From the NCBI GenBank assembly GCA_012184525.1, contig WOFQ01000021.1, positions 434,001 through 498,000 of the forward strand: a DNA stretch of 64,000 bases, read 5' to 3'. Below the pieces are notes generated by a model. That model was given only the letters and a program-made list of their open reading frames with translations, did no database searches and had not been told where the DNA came from. Origin of the DNA: Xenoacremonium recifei. Lineage: Eukaryota; Ascomycota; Sordariomycetes; Hypocreales; Nectriaceae. Both the position numbers and the translations under genes were made by a program. This document shows positions 10,229 through 23,786 of the stretch, piece by piece (within the stretch, counting starts at the first letter, position 1; every line of letters starts with the position of its first letter).

Positions 10229-13200
10229 TGGGTAAGGCTGCGAGACGCGGTCAACAGGCCTTACCGCGTCATGGAGGTTGTGTGTTGAAGGTTACGGCTT
10301 TTGGCGCCCGTTGCAGGGGTTGTCCCGCACAGCCATGACAGGAAGGATGCGGGGCGCGGCATGCCACGCGACTGGCGCCCGGCCGCGCTTAATAGCCGCG
10401 GGGGAACCATGCAAGGTGTTTGTTTTGCAATTTGTGAGTTGTGAGATTTTTATGGCATGGGCAGGGGACCAGGGATGTTCTCAACGACGACGGCCAGGTT
10501 CGTGGCCAGATGGTGGGGAGACAGGGCTTCTACAGGGCAGCTGGCCAAGGGTGCATCTCGAATCATCTCACAAAACCACTCGGTGAGGCCTTCGGACAAC
10601 GGTGAAGCTCCTTTCTGTCCCTGCAAATCAGGGATGTGAGAAAAAAAAAAAAAAGCCGTGGCTCGTATTCCTTGCTTCGGAAATGAGTCCATCGCTATGC
10701 TTTGCTGACGTTGCTGTGGCCTCGCCTCTCCTCTCACGAATGTGGAATTACCAAGCACCACCACTCTCACCGCCTCGCAGCCAAGACGGCAATGTTTCCA
10801 GGTCCTAATCACAGCCAACCGAGTTGAGGGGATTGTTGTGCTGATTCATTCAGTTTGGTAAGTGGACGCGTGCTGCCTCAAGTGAGGCCCATCTACAGGC
10901 AGCCTTTCCGCCGCTCAGTCCCGCTCGCAGACTTCCGCTCCTGCGCTAGCTCTGCGTCTGAGGATTCCTCCGTATGTGCTCCGTTTGTGTCGGAACATGT
11001 CGGAAGCAGGCCCGCGTTGCCCAGCGCAGCTCAGCGCCCAGACAGCTCTTGGGAATGCCGCCGAGATGCCACGTTGGCGCTGTTTCGAAGGGCCGTATGA
11101 GCCTCCATCGCTGGCTGGGGGTTTTGGGCCCTATTGGAACGTTCGGTAGGTTGCGCAGATGCAACGTAGGTTGCTAGTCTGTCCGAGGTCGGCCGGCTAA
11201 TGAACCCTGGCCTGGGTTTTCCGCCTCGGGCTTCACTTCATTATGCCGACGGCTAGATGCCCACCAGCTCCGTTCGCCAGCGGTCGTCTCGTCCCTTCGA
11301 CATTTATAATATCTCAGTCGCTTCGTGATCGGTCCACAGTTTGGCTCCGTAACCGTTTGGACACACAGACGGGGAGGGAGAAGACCCCCCGCAAGCGCTA
11401 GATCTTTGATTCTCTACCACGCGCAGTAGTGGTCAGCAGTAAAGCACCTGGACAATGAAGACCGAACCTAGACTGCCGCTATGCGCCCCCAATGCCCACT
11501 TCCAAGTCAACACGGAGGCTCTTCCACCACGCAACCCCTGCCTATACAAGGCACTTGCTGCTGTGGTGCCAAGCACTGACTGGACATGGACCATGAGGCG
11601 TTCGGCAGAGCGAGGGCGGACGGGGACAAGGGGAGCATCACACTGCGGAACAGTTGTCAACTAGAGTCGATGATGCTGTGAGACCCGTAATTGAGCCCGC
11701 TCATTCGATGGCCTGTGAGAAGTGGTTAGAGGGGATGGTCATCGCCAATGCCGACAAACAAAGTCTGTGAAACGAAGATCAGTCTTCGTTCTCAATCCCA
11801 CCCTTCCATTAATTAGCGGAATGTCTGTTTGTGCATGTGTGTGTGTGTGTGCCCCCATGTTTGGACCCTTGCACACTAACCTTGGCACACTTACACAAGA
11901 AGGTTGAGGACGAAAAGAAAAATCATTCTCCGAGTTCCCCTCCGATGCAATTTTCCTATAGCTTACTTCGTATGCTCAGTGACGTCTTCAGCCGAGGGCT
12001 CCCGCGGCGTTAGGGACCTGTAGTGAGACACGAACGAACAAGTCCATCTGTGCGAGCACGCAATGGCGCCGAGCTAGTCAACCACGAGCGATCTCGAAGC
12101 CGTGCTGAAGTCTCGCAGCCTGCAGGGGGGAGTGGGGATTCGTTCCAGAGAGTTGCCTTCTTCGCCCTCCTTTGCTTGTCCCGTTGGCTGGCGGTCGCGC
12201 TGCCGCCGCTCGGTGTTGCTCTTCAACTTGGCGCAGCCCCTCCCTCCCCTCCCCTCCCAGCCCTTCTCCACGCTAAGGTAGCGTCCAGATCCAGCATCCA
12301 TCCCATCGAGCCCTGGCCTGGACCTTAGGAGACGGCCCGGCGGCGCCTGGTTGGTGCGAGATAAGCAGCAGGGAAGCTCCGTGGGCGGCGCCCTGATTGG
12401 TCGCCTCCTCCAATTTTCTGTTGTCGATTGTTTGACTGAGCGATAATCAAAAGATGAGTCGATGTTTGTATGAAGTGAGCTGGACCAGAGCCACCGAGAC
12501 CCCCGAGGAGCGTCGCCGCTGGCAATGGGTCTGGTTGTGTGGTCTGCTTCTCACGCCAGCCCGACCTCGCAATTGGGCATTGTCGGTGCGACAGAATACG
12601 CGACTCAAGGCTCACCCGAGAGCTCCAGCGTTGGTCGGCAGGGTGGTTTTGATTTCATAAGATGCGACAAAGAATCGTCCGGCAATGACGCTGACGGACA
12701 TCGTCTCCTTTCTCCTGTTCGTCCCATTATGGTCCTCCCCTGTTGAAACCCAGAGCATCCTTGCGGGTGTGGCGGGATGGACAACGGACGGAGCTGCCGC
12801 GAATGGACGGGAAGGACGGGGTTGGCAGACGTGGCCTGCAAGCGAAAAGCATCTGCATAATTTAGACGTCCGACGCAACACTGCCGCAGCTGTGACTCCG
12901 TACGTACAGCGTTCCCCGCCAGTGCAGGACAAGCACCCAGTTCCTTGGAGAGATCTCTCTGCTTGCGACTGCGGAGTGCGTGGGATGGGCGAATCAGACG
13001 AGCCTCCTCTTCCCCCGCGCCAGCACCTACGTCAAAGGGTCCTGGGCGACGGGATGTGTTTTCTTCTGATGGGGGGGCGGCGTGGCCCAGCGCGATATCG
13101 GCCGACCAGGCTTTGAAAATCCGGCTCCTTGATTGGTGCTGTACTGCTGAGCTCCAAGCTGATCCCTGTGCATTGGGGTTTAACGTTCCAGGCCGCGTCG

Positions 13201-16200
13201 CACGGACGGGCAAGGATAATCAGAGATGTTCAGGATCATCCTGGTCGGTCTCGCAGGTCTATGTGGGGAGGAATTCTGCCGTGGGCTGAATGGCTGGCGA
13301 ATGGCTGGCTCATCGCCAGGCGCCGCCCGAGCTGTCATGAATTTCTCTTACACGAAACTGTGTTGCAAACTGATCGTTAACGAGATGGATCTCGCTGGAT
13401 GACAACGGGAGGGAAGCGCCGAAATAAGCGGGAGATGATTGGGCCGTCGGAAGATGAGCGAGAGGGATATTCTGCACCTCGACATCGATTTCCTGGCTTT
13501 TCTCGCAATAGCCGACAGTCTATAGGACGTTAACCCATGGACGACTGACGACTCCGAAGCGAGGAGCATGTTGCGGCTGGACCACGTATCCACCACCGAA
13601 ATTGACCTCGTCTCTGCCACACGGTCAGTCAACTCCGTTTTGTCAGACCGACTCCGTTGCGTCACGTTACGGGAGAAGATCGGATCAACACAGGAGTCAG
13701 CATCAGGCAACGGTCGAGTGTTGTTTAATGACGATTGCTGGCACGTGGAGGCTATGTTTTCATGCGGAAACGACAAATCGATGTGTTGGGATGCGTGTTT
13801 GATCGTTGCCAATTAGCCACCTGAACGAGTGCGGTGATCAGCCAAGCCAGAACAAGGAGCCAAGGGGGTGATCGGAAGGAGGGACATTTCTGCTGTCTCT
13901 CTTCTCTTCCCCCTCGCTTCGCCGTCTGTATGGATAGAAAAGATTTTTGCCTCCCATATTGCCTGGTTGCTGGCTGGGTCGCACGGCGTTATGCCCCCCT
14001 GGCCCGAGAAGAGCGTCAGAAGCATGCCGATCCAGGAGCTGGTAGCAGCGAAAAACCGCAAACCAATCTTGAGCTAGGAGTTCGGAGCTAGTCGTTACAA
14101 CTAGACAGTGGTGGATGGACGGATGGATGGGATGGAGGGGGATGGCGCGCGAGGCGAGGCCTGGCTAGCGCAACGTGGAACAACCTTTCCAGCACGGTCA
14201 TGGCCGGACGGTATAATTTTTTTCTCCCAGCGTCAGAGAGTTGACTGATTTCCGACCTGAGAGATCGACGACTCACGAGAGGGACAAGGAACAGCGGTCA
14301 TGAGGGGAACGCATCCGGGGGATCGTAAATCGAGGAGAATACGGAGGCCCGGGGCCCCCGAGGATCTGGGGTGGACGCTGCTGCCGGGACGTGTGGCATG
14401 TCAATGACGGGCGGTCGTGTAAATGCACTGATGCTCATTTGCTTGGTTGCGGTGTTTTCATCTGGCATGTGCTTTCCGGAGGGTCTGGGGGAGTCTTCCC
14501 CGTCACGGCATGGCGAGAGTTTGTGGGCATAGGCTTTGGCTGTTCTGGGATGGATGGATGGGATGGGATGGGATGGGATGGGCTGGCCGACTCGGAGTTC
14601 CGGACTAGGAGGAGCAGGCAAGTGCGGCGGATGCGGTTGCCATGCCCGAGTGCATACTGCCAGCCAGCAGGAAGGAGCGAAGGCGGCGAATCGGGCGACA
14701 GCAGGGGACATGTGCGCCCACTTTCCAGGCAGTCAGTCTCCTTCAGCCAATTCACAGGAAAAATTAGGGTACTGTACGCGGCAACTTTTTTTTTCTTTTG
14801 CGCCTTGTTTTTGCTTTTTGACGGGTGCCCACCGGGCTGGTAGCTCGCTGCTGATGAACTCCGAGTTCGTCGACCCCAGGCCCATGCCCCTGCAATGGCT
14901 GCTGAAGTGACGCCTGGAGCTGCCGGGCGCCCCTCCGCGTATGGATTGATCCTCAGCAGAGCATCAGGGCCATGATCCATCTGGCATGGATGGACAGACA
15001 TTTGCTCGCCTCTTGCGGTGCAACTCGGGCATCGATTCCATGCACTCCTCTGCCCGCTAGCCCAACCCCTTGTGCTCTACCGCTGCAACTCTTATTCCTA
15101 TTATTCAGATTACGTAGCTGCGCCATTGGCCATTGGATATTGGAGGTTTCCTGCTGTCCCGCGGCCGGGCTTCTCTCCCCGCCCTGCATGCTCAGGCGTG
15201 CCCTGCCCTGTCCTATCCTGTCCTGGGCGAGGTGTCTGTCTGTACCTGAGAAAGCTGCTCCGTTTGACTCAAGGCCAAGCGCTTCCTGACTAGCACGCCT
15301 CCCCGTAGCTCGACTCTTCTTCTCCATCTCGACTCTCCATCCCGGCAACCTAGTCCCATTCCCGCTTTCGCAGTCCCCCAGGCTAGTGCCTTTCCCGTTC
15401 TCGTTCTCCAGTCCGTCGGTGGCCAGCCAGTCGTGCCAGCTGCAAAGGTCAGTCAAGTCAGTCAGTCAGTCAATCACACTGAGTGCTTGGGCAAGCCCGC
15501 CAGCCAGCCAGCCAGCCAGCCAGAGAAGGGCCACTCCACCACAGCGGCGGCGGCCGTTGCCCGAGATCCCTCCCCCATTCCATAAAAGACAGCCTCTCCT
15601 CCTCCCACCCTCTCTCCTGCCTCTCCCGCCCTCTTCCTTCTTTTCTTCCTCCCGCTGCTCCGTCCTCTCGCGCCGCCTCATCTGCTTTCGACATTTGCCA
15701 CACGCGCTCTGATACCCATCGAGGACATAAAAGTCTTTTCATCTGGTAAGTTGCTTGATGTGTGAACCCTGCTGCTGTCTGCTCTCCTCCAGCGTTTCCC
15801 CCTCCTTCTCTCCTCTCCCCCGCCTCAATTCATCACCCCGGACGGATCTCCACGATGAGACGGCCTTTGCCGTGACAAGCAGCCTCACGAGGAGGGATTC
15901 TCGCAAGCGATGGCCGTATCTCCCGACGACGCTCGCTCCCGCTGCCCCAGGGCGACCATCTGCAGCCTCACCCCACGACAAGAGGCATCACATGTTGCGA
16001 CCCTCGCACCGCACGCAGCAGCGCAAGACGTCCCCGGCCAGATACTGGCTTCCGGCCAATCAAGCCCGCTCGCCATCAGCCCTGGTCCTCGCAGCGCCGG
16101 CGGCCCAAGTGCCAGACAAGCCAGGGCAGCTCTGCGGCACCGCAGTGACGTCCCCCCCGGGCGGTTTTTTGTGGTGCCACTGTCTTAGCCGCATGGCCTG

Positions 16201-17038
16201 GTTGCCATTATGCCCGCCATTATTGGCCGCCATGCATCATCCCACGCTGCACGCCGGGGAAAGGCCCTGTGCCGACGACTCTCGCCCAAAGAAATTCAGA
16301 AGGCTGCCAGAATTGTGCATTCTGCCGCTGGCTAGGCCGTGCTCTGCATGGCATGCGCATATGCACGCTCGCCCAGTGCATTATCTCGGCGGACGAGGCG
16401 AGGCTGTGATGGCTCTGCTGCTTCTGCGACGGCGCACTGCTGCTGATGCTGCACAGTTGCTCCAACGGAGATGCATCTCCGGGGGCACTTGCGCCGTATT
16501 GGGGCCAGCATCCAGCGCGCTGGTGGCCACGAGTACCCATATTCAGCAAAACCACCCGACTCAATTTGGAGACTCGTGAGGGGGCGGGGTGGCTATTGGG
16601 GAGTCCCAGCTACATCCTGGGAATATTGGCCTTTTCTCGTTAATCGCCAGATTCCTTATCTCTGAGTCGCCTGGCTGGCCCCGATGCCGGCATTCCACTG
16701 GATCGAGTGGCCTAGAGCTCTGGAATCACGTCTTTCGTGGGACGACGACGATGGAGTCAATCATTCGAGATCGGGAGCTTTTTGCGCCCAAAAATTGACC
16801 GCTCACGGATCTTGCTCCGAGGATTTTCCCTACCTTGCATCACAGCACCGCACTTCACTTTTTATTTTTTGCCTCATTTTTTTTTTGTGTCTCAGACTCA
16901 GAAAAAGCTAACTCAGCTCCGCAAACAGATCTCACGCTAGAGTGGCCATTCGCTACTCGCCGAGGTACCCCGCGACCTTCCGACCCCCACCAGCCCCCAC
17001 CTTCAACCCGGTCTGGTTCTACGAATTCCTCGCCTAGC
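10229..17038. other. 6.8-kb gene-free region upstream of GLT1
   Basis: No credible coding sequence on either strand. Visible structure: a (TG)n run at 11835-11851; a (GGGAT)4GGG tract at 14560-14582; AGTC and CAGC short tandem runs at 15440-15530; strong pyrimidine tracts at 15595-15660 and 15780-15830. The pyrimidine tracts are typical of fungal core promoters and leaders. A GTAAGT donor at 15746 can pair with acceptors at 16895 or 16916 (CTAACTCAG), which suggests a leader intron of about 1.15-1.17 kb before the GLT1 ATG. That intron is inference only. Confidence 0.5.
14560..14582 (+). repeat. (GGGAT)4GGG tract, G-quadruplex candidate
   Basis: Five GGG runs separated by AT, within a longer GATGG-like repeat beginning near 14550. 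Short two-base loops favour quadruplex formation in principle. Lies about 2.5 kb before the GLT1 ATG. Confidence 0.7.
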
Positions 17039-20000
17039 ATGGGCTATCTCGAGGACTTCGACGACCGACAAATCCATATCGAGGCCGAGCAAGAATCATA
17101 CAAGCCGTATGAATATCAGACCGAGAACAATGGCTCGTGGGCCAGTGCCCTCCCGGTGAAGCAGGGTCTGTATGACCCTTCGCTCGAGAAGGATGCCTGT
17201 GGTGTCGGTTTCGCTTGGTGAGTTGATCTGAATATCTTGCATTGAGGAGCCATGAGACTGACACGCTCGATAGCCACATCAAGGGCAAGGCGAGCCACAA
17301 AATTGTTAGCGATGGTAAGCTCCCAAAGCTGCAAAGACTGCCTCTCAGATCACTAATTGTAAACAGCACGAAACCTCCTGTGCAACATGACCCATCGTGG
17401 TGCCGTTGGCTCCGATGCCCGAGACGGCGACGGTGCTGGTGTCATGACTTCGATCCCCCACCGGTTCTTCATCAAGAACTTTGAGAAGGAGGAGGGAATT
17501 AAGCTTCCCCCTCTGGGCCAGTATGCCGTGGGAAACTTGTTCTTCAAGCCTGACGAGGAGACTCTTGACGAGTCAAAGAGGCAGCTGGAAGATGTTGCCG
17601 AGTCGTTGGGTCTGCGAGTCTTGGGATGGCGACGGCCTCCCGTTGACTCGACCCTGCTGGGTCCTGCCGCCAGGTCGCGCGAGCCCATCATCCTTCAGCC
17701 CTTTGTCGTCCTGGCCTCTGCCTACGGCACTGGCAATGCTCCGGAAATGACCGATCCTGAGCAGTTTGACGAGCGTCTCTTCGAGCGACAGCTGTATGTC
17801 CTCCGAAAGCGCGCCACTCAGACCATTGGTCTCCAGAACTGGTTCTACCTTTGCTCCCTGTCGAACAAGAACATTGTCTACAAGGGCCAGCTTGCTCCCG
17901 TTCAGGTCTACTCTTACTACCACGATCTCGTCAACGCCGACTACGAGGCTCACTTTGCCCTCGTGCACTCGCGTTTCTCTACCAACACCTTCCCCTCGTG
18001 GGACCGAGCCCAGCCTCTCCGATGGGCCGCCCACAACGGTGAAATCAACACCCTTCGCGGTAACAAGAACTGGATGCGCGCCCGTGAGGGTGTCATGCAG
18101 TCCAACATCTTCGGAGATGAGCTCGAGATGATGTACCCCATCGTCGAGGACGGTGGCTCCGACTCGGCTGCTTTCGACAACGTCTTGGAGCTTCTCATGA
18201 TCAACGGTGTCCTGTCTCTCCCTGAAGCTGTCATGCTTATGGTTCCCGAGGCCTGGCAGGGCAACCATCTCATGGACCCCAAGAAGGCCGCTTTCTACGA
18301 GTGGGCCGCTTGCCAGATGGAGGCTTGGGACGGCCCGGCGCTGTTCACCTTTGCTGATGGCCGATACTGCGGTGCCAACCTGGACCGAAACGGTCTTCGT
18401 CCTTGCCGTTACTATGTGATGGACGATGACCGCATTATCTGTGCTTCCGAAGTCGGTACCATCCCCGTCGAGCCTGAGTCGGTCATCCAGAAGGGCCGAC
18501 TCCAGCCTGGTCGTATGCTTCTGGTTGATACCCAGGCTGGTCGCATCATTGACGACAAGGAGCTCAAGGAAGCTGTCGCAAGCCGACACGACTTCCGCTC
18601 CTGGCTCGATAAAGAATTGATTACCCTGCCCAACGTGCTTGAGACGATGGGAGCTAAAGCTGATTTGGCTGCCAAGCTCGATGACAAGCGCGTCCAGGAA
18701 GACCCTCTTTTGCTGGCCTTTGGATACACTCACGAGCAAGTTAGTCTGCTGCTCGCCCCCATGGCCGCTGATGAGAAGGAGGCTTTGGGTTCCATGGGCA
18801 ACGACGGTCCCCTGGCCTGTTTGACCGAGGCTCCCCGCCTGCTCTATGACTACTTCCGTCAGCTCTTCGCGCAGGTCACCAACCCTCCCATCGATCCCAT
18901 CCGAGAGGCCATCGTCATGTCCCTGGAGTGCTATGTTGGTCCTCAAGGTAACTTGCTGGAGATGGACCCCTCCCAGTGTGGCCGTCTCTTGCTGCCCAGC
19001 CCAATCCTCTCCATTCCGGAGTTCAATTCCATCAAGAACATGTCCAACAACTACTCTGGCTGGACTGTCAAGACTATTGATCTGACCTTCCCCAAGGCAG
19101 ATGGTGTCCAGGGTTACTTGAAGCATCTTGACTACATCTGTGATGAGGCTACTGCTGCTATCGAGGCCCGCGACCGTATCATTGTTCTGTCTGACCGCGC
19201 CACCTCTGCTGACCGTATGCCCGTTTCCGCTGTGCTGGCTTCTGCCATGGTGCACCACCATCTGGTCAGCAACAAGTGGCGATCCCTGGTCGCTCTCGTT
19301 GTCGAGACTGCTGAAGCCCGTGAAGTGCACCACATGTGTGTCCTCCTTGGTTACGGCGCTGATGCTGTCAACCCCTACCTTGCCATGGAGTGTATCCTGA
19401 AGCTCAACCGAGAGGGTCTCATCAAGAAGAAGCTGTCCGACGAAGCTCTCATTGCCAACTACAAGCACTCTTGTGACGGTGGTATCCTCAAGGTTATGAG
19501 CAAGATGGGTATTTCCACTCTGGCTTCTTACAAGGGTGCCCAGATTTTCGAGGCTCTCGGCCTGGACGAGACCGTCATCGAGCGATGCTTCAGGGGAACT
19601 GCCTCCCGTGTCCAAGGCATGACTTTCGAGCTCATTGCCGAGGACGGCTTCCGATTCCACGAGCGTGGTTTCCCTTCGCGATACACTGTCGGTATCCAGG
19701 GACTTCCCGAGTCCGGCGAGTACCATTGGCGAGACGGCGGCGAGGCTCACGTCAACGATCCCACCTCCATTGCCAACATTCAGGATGCTGTCCGAACCAA
19801 GAACGACAAGTCCTACGAGGCCTACTCCCGCTCCGAGTATGAGCAGATCAAGCACTGTACTCTCCGAGGCCTGCTAGACTTCAAGTTTGAGGACTGCACT
19901 CCTGTGCCCATTGACCAGGTCGAGCCCTGGACTGACATCGTGCGACGATTCTGCACTGGTGCCATGTCTTACGGTTCCATCTCCATGGAGTCTCACTCTA

Positions 20001-23000
20001 CCCTTGCCGTTGCCATGAACCGACTCGGCGGCAAGTCCAACACTGGTGAAGGTGGTGAGGATCCTGAGCGATCCGAGCGACTTCCCAATGGCGACACCAT
20101 GCGATCCGCCATCAAGCAGGTCGCCTCTGGTCGATTCGGTGTCACCTCTAACTACCTGGCTGACTCTGACGAGCTCCAGATCAAGATGGCCCAGGGTGCC
20201 AAGCCCGGTGAGGGTGGTGAGCTGCCTGGCCACAAGGTCTCCAAGTCGATTGCGCGAACCCGCCACTCGACCCCTGGTGTCGGTCTCATCTCGCCTCCTC
20301 CTCACCACGACATTTACTCCATTGAGGATCTCAAGCAGCTGATCTACGATCTGAAGTGCTCCAGCCCCCGATCCCGAGTCTCTGTCAAGCTTGTGTCTGA
20401 GGTCGGTGTTGGTATCGTCGCCTCCGGTGTCGCCAAGGCCAAGGCCGACCACATCCTGATCTCCGGCCACGACGGTGGTACCGGTGCTTCTCGATGGACT
20501 GGTATCAAGTACGCCGGTCTCCCTTGGGAGCTGGGTCTGGCTGAGACCCATCAGACCCTGGTCCTCAACGACCTCCGTGGCCGTGTCGTCGTCCAGACTG
20601 ATGGTCAGCTCAAGACTGGTCGTGATGTCGCCATCGCCTGTCTTCTTGGTGCTGAGGAATGGGGCTTCGCCACTGCTCCCCTTATCGCCATGGGCTGCAT
20701 CTTTATGCGTAAGTGTCATTTAAACACTTGCCCTGTTGGTATTGCTACTCAGGACCCTGAGCTCCGAAAGAAGTTCAAGGGTACCCCTGAGCATGTCATC
20801 AACTTCTTCTACTACGTGGCCAACGAGCTCCGTGCCATCATGGCTCAGCTCGGTTTCCGCACCATCAACGAGATGGTTGGTCACGTCGAGGTCCTGAGGA
20901 TGCGTGACGACCTTCGCACCAACAAGACGGCCAACATTGACCTGTCTCTGCTCCTGACCCCGGCTCACAAGCTTCGCCCCGGTGTCGCCACCTTCAACGT
21001 GCGCAAGCAGGACCACAAGCTCTACATTCGACTTGACAACAAGCTGATCTCGGAGGCTGAGCTGACCCTCGACAAGGGTCTTCCCTCGCGAATCGAGTGT
21101 GACATTGTCAACACCGACCGTGCTATGGGTACGTCGCTGTCTTATCAGATTTCCAAGCGCTACGGCGAGGCTGGTCTTCCCCTGGACACCGTCCATGTCA
21201 ACATTAAGGGATCTGCTGGTCAGTCTTTCGGTGCTTTCTTGGCCCCTGGTGTCACTCTCGAGCTCGAGGGTGATGCCAACGATTACGTCGGTAAGGGTCT
21301 GTCCGGTGGTCGCCTGATCGTCTACCCTCCTCGAAATGCCGTCTTCAAGGCCGAGGAGAACATCCTGATCGGTAACACCTGCTTGTACGGTGCCACCACC
21401 GGTACCTGCTTCTTCCGTGGTGTTGCTGCCGAGCGTTTCGCTGTCCGAAACTCCGGTGCCACGGCCGTTGTCGAGGGTGTTGGTGACCACGGTTGTGAGT
21501 ACATGACTGGTGGACGCGTTCTCATTCTCGGCAGCACTGGTCGCAACTTCGCGGCTGGTATGTCTGGTGGTATCGCGTATGTCCTCGACGTCAACGATGA
21601 CTTTGAGTCCAAGCTCAACACCGAGATGGTTGAGTACGGTCCCCTTGAGGACCCCGCTGAGATTGCCTTTGTTCGCGGTCTCGTCGAGGATCACCACCAC
21701 TACACTGGATCCGAGCTTGCCGCCCGTATCTTGGTCGACTTCACCCGAGCTCTTCGCCGCTTTGTCAAGGTCCTTCCCGTCGACTACAAGCGAGTCCTGG
21801 CTGAGGAAGCTGCCAAAGCTGCCGAGGCCAAGCGCGCCGAGTACAACCTGCCCGCAGTTTCCGGCGTTCAAGCCCACAAGTCCGAAAAGGCCGCCAAGCT
21901 CCAGGATCTCGAGGAGGCCGTTGGCGACAACGCCGCCGAGAAGAAGAAGCGTGCGCTCGTCCTCGACAAGACCAAGGGTTTTATGAAGTACGCTCGCCGC
22001 GCTGAGAAGTACCGCCCCGTCACCACTCGTCTCAAGGATTGGGCCGAGCTGAGCTCTCGTCTCGATGAGGACGAGCTCAAGTACCAGTCGGCTCGATGCA
22101 TGGATTGTGGTGTTCCTTTCTGTCAATCCGAGACTGGTTGCCCTATCTCCAACATTATCCCTAAATGGAACGAATTGGTATTTCAAAATCAATGGAAGGA
22201 TGCCTTGAATCGTCTACTCATGACCAACAACTTCCCTGAGTTCACGGGCCGAGTCTGCCCTGCCCCCTGCGAGGGTGCTTGTGTCCTGGGCATCAACGAG
22301 GACCCTGTCGGCATCAAGTCGATTGAGTGCGCCATCATTGACCGGGGTTTCGAAATGGGTTGGATGGTTCCGCGCATCCCTGAGGTTCGCACTGGCAAGA
22401 AGGTTGCCATCATCGGCTCTGGCCCTGCTGGCCTCGCTTGCGCTGACCAGCTCAACCGCGCCGGTCACACCGTCACCCTCTACGAGCGTGCCGACCGTCT
22501 GGGTGGTCTTCTGATGTATGGTATTCCTAACATGAAGCTCGACAAGCGCATCGTCAAACGACGAACGGACTTCATGGCCTCTGAGGGCGTCATCTTCAAG
22601 ACTGGCGTCGCCATTGGCGAGGACGGCAACCCCTCTCTCGACGACCTCCGCGCTGAGAACGACGCCGTTGTCATTGCGACTGGTGCCACTGTTGCCCGTG
22701 ATCTCCCCATCAAGGGTCGTGAGTTCGAGGGCATTCACTTCGCCATGGAATTCCTGCACAAGAACACCAAGTCGCTCCTCGACTCGAACCTTGAGGACGG
22801 CACCTACCTGTCGGCCAAGGACAAGCACGTTGTGGTCATTGGTGGTGGTGATACCGGTAACGACTGCATTGGTACCTCGCTCCGTCACGGTGCCAAGTCG
22901 GTGACCAACTTTGAGCTGCTCCCTCAGCCCCCGCCTGAGCGTGGCCGTGACAACCCATGGCCTCAGTGGCCTCGCATCTACCGTGTTGACTACGGTCACA

Positions 23001-23534
23001 CTGAGGTGCGCCAGCACACCGGCAAGGACCCACGAGAGTACTGCATCATGTCGGAGGAGTTTGTCGAGGACGGCAACGGCAAGGTCAAGGGCATCAACAC
23101 CATCCGTGTTGAGTGGACCAAGTCTGCCAGCGGTGGCTGGGACATGAAGAAGGTTGAGGGCTCGCAGCAGTTCTTCCCTGCCGACCTGGTCCTCCTGGCC
23201 ATGGGTTTCCTGGGCCCGGAGGCCCGTGTTCTAGGCGACAACATCGAGAAGGACGCTCGCAAGAACGTCAAGACTCCCCCTGGCAAATACTGCACCAACA
23301 TTGAGGGCGTTTTCGCTGCTGGTGACGCCCGTCGTGGTCAGTCCCTGATTGTCTGGTAAGTTGACCCGTGTTTCGTATACATTGAATCGAAGCTAACTCT
23401 CTCTTAGGGGCATCAACGAGGGTCGCCAGGCTGCTCGCGAGGTTGATCTGTTCCTCGAGCACAGCACCGGCCTGCCCGTCACGGGTGGTATTGTGAGGCG
23501 CACTGCGCAGGAGATTTTTGCCAGCCGTGCTTAA
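17039..23534 (+). CDS. GLT1: NADH-dependent glutamate synthase (GOGAT), fused large and small subunits
   Basis: Exons 17039-17217, 17274-17314, 17367-23355 and 23408-23534; the product is 2111 aa. It converts glutamine plus 2-oxoglutarate to two glutamates using NADH. Residues 1-53 are a propeptide before Cys54 (EKDACGVGFACHIKG), the nucleophile of the class II amidotransferase. The FMN/synthase domain follows, with 3Fe-4S ligands C1184, C1190 and C1195 in CIFMRKCHLNTC, then the glycine-rich structural domain. After a charged linker comes the small-subunit part with 4Fe-4S motifs CMDCGVPFCQSETGC and CPAPCEGACVLG and two dinucleotide folds (VAIIGSGPAGLACAD, VVVIGGGDTGND). All catalytic parts are intact. 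Long antisense open frames inside the gene reflect its codon bias. A 151-bp piece (17942-18092) is copied inverted at 24863-25013. Confidence 0.97.
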
Positions 23535-23786
23535 AAGACAAAATTGAAAAGAATGATGAGATAAGACTCGTTGAATGCTTTCACGACGGCTGGATGGATG
23601 GAGTTGTTGATTCTCTTTCTAATATGGAGCACAGGGACCGTATATACACTCGGGAGAGTTGGTTTACAGGAACGGTGCATGCAAGCAAAGGGAGGAATCT
23701 TGAATTATTGAGTTTTAGTTATACCAATTTGACAATTTTTATAGATCAATGTTCTGTACCGTGAAGTTGAGCAAGGTGAAAGCAAG

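Noticed and set aside
12605..13213. 202-codon minus-strand frame upstream of GLT1
   Set aside because: Composition is unlike protein (many Cys, Arg, Ser, Gln without pattern) and no neighbouring exon can be joined.
15755..16579. 274-codon plus-strand frame just upstream of GLT1
   Set aside because: Low-complexity and lies inside the probable leader intron; no domain.
17573..19855. 760-codon open frame antisense to GLT1
   Set aside because: Its reading frame is complementary to the strongly biased GLT1 codons and has no recognisable domain; long antisense frames are common in highly expressed GC-rich fungal genes.
20720..22192. 490-codon antisense frame in GLT1
   Set aside because: Same reason; composition (Gly/Val/Leu/Asp-rich, no motifs) is that of a codon-bias shadow.
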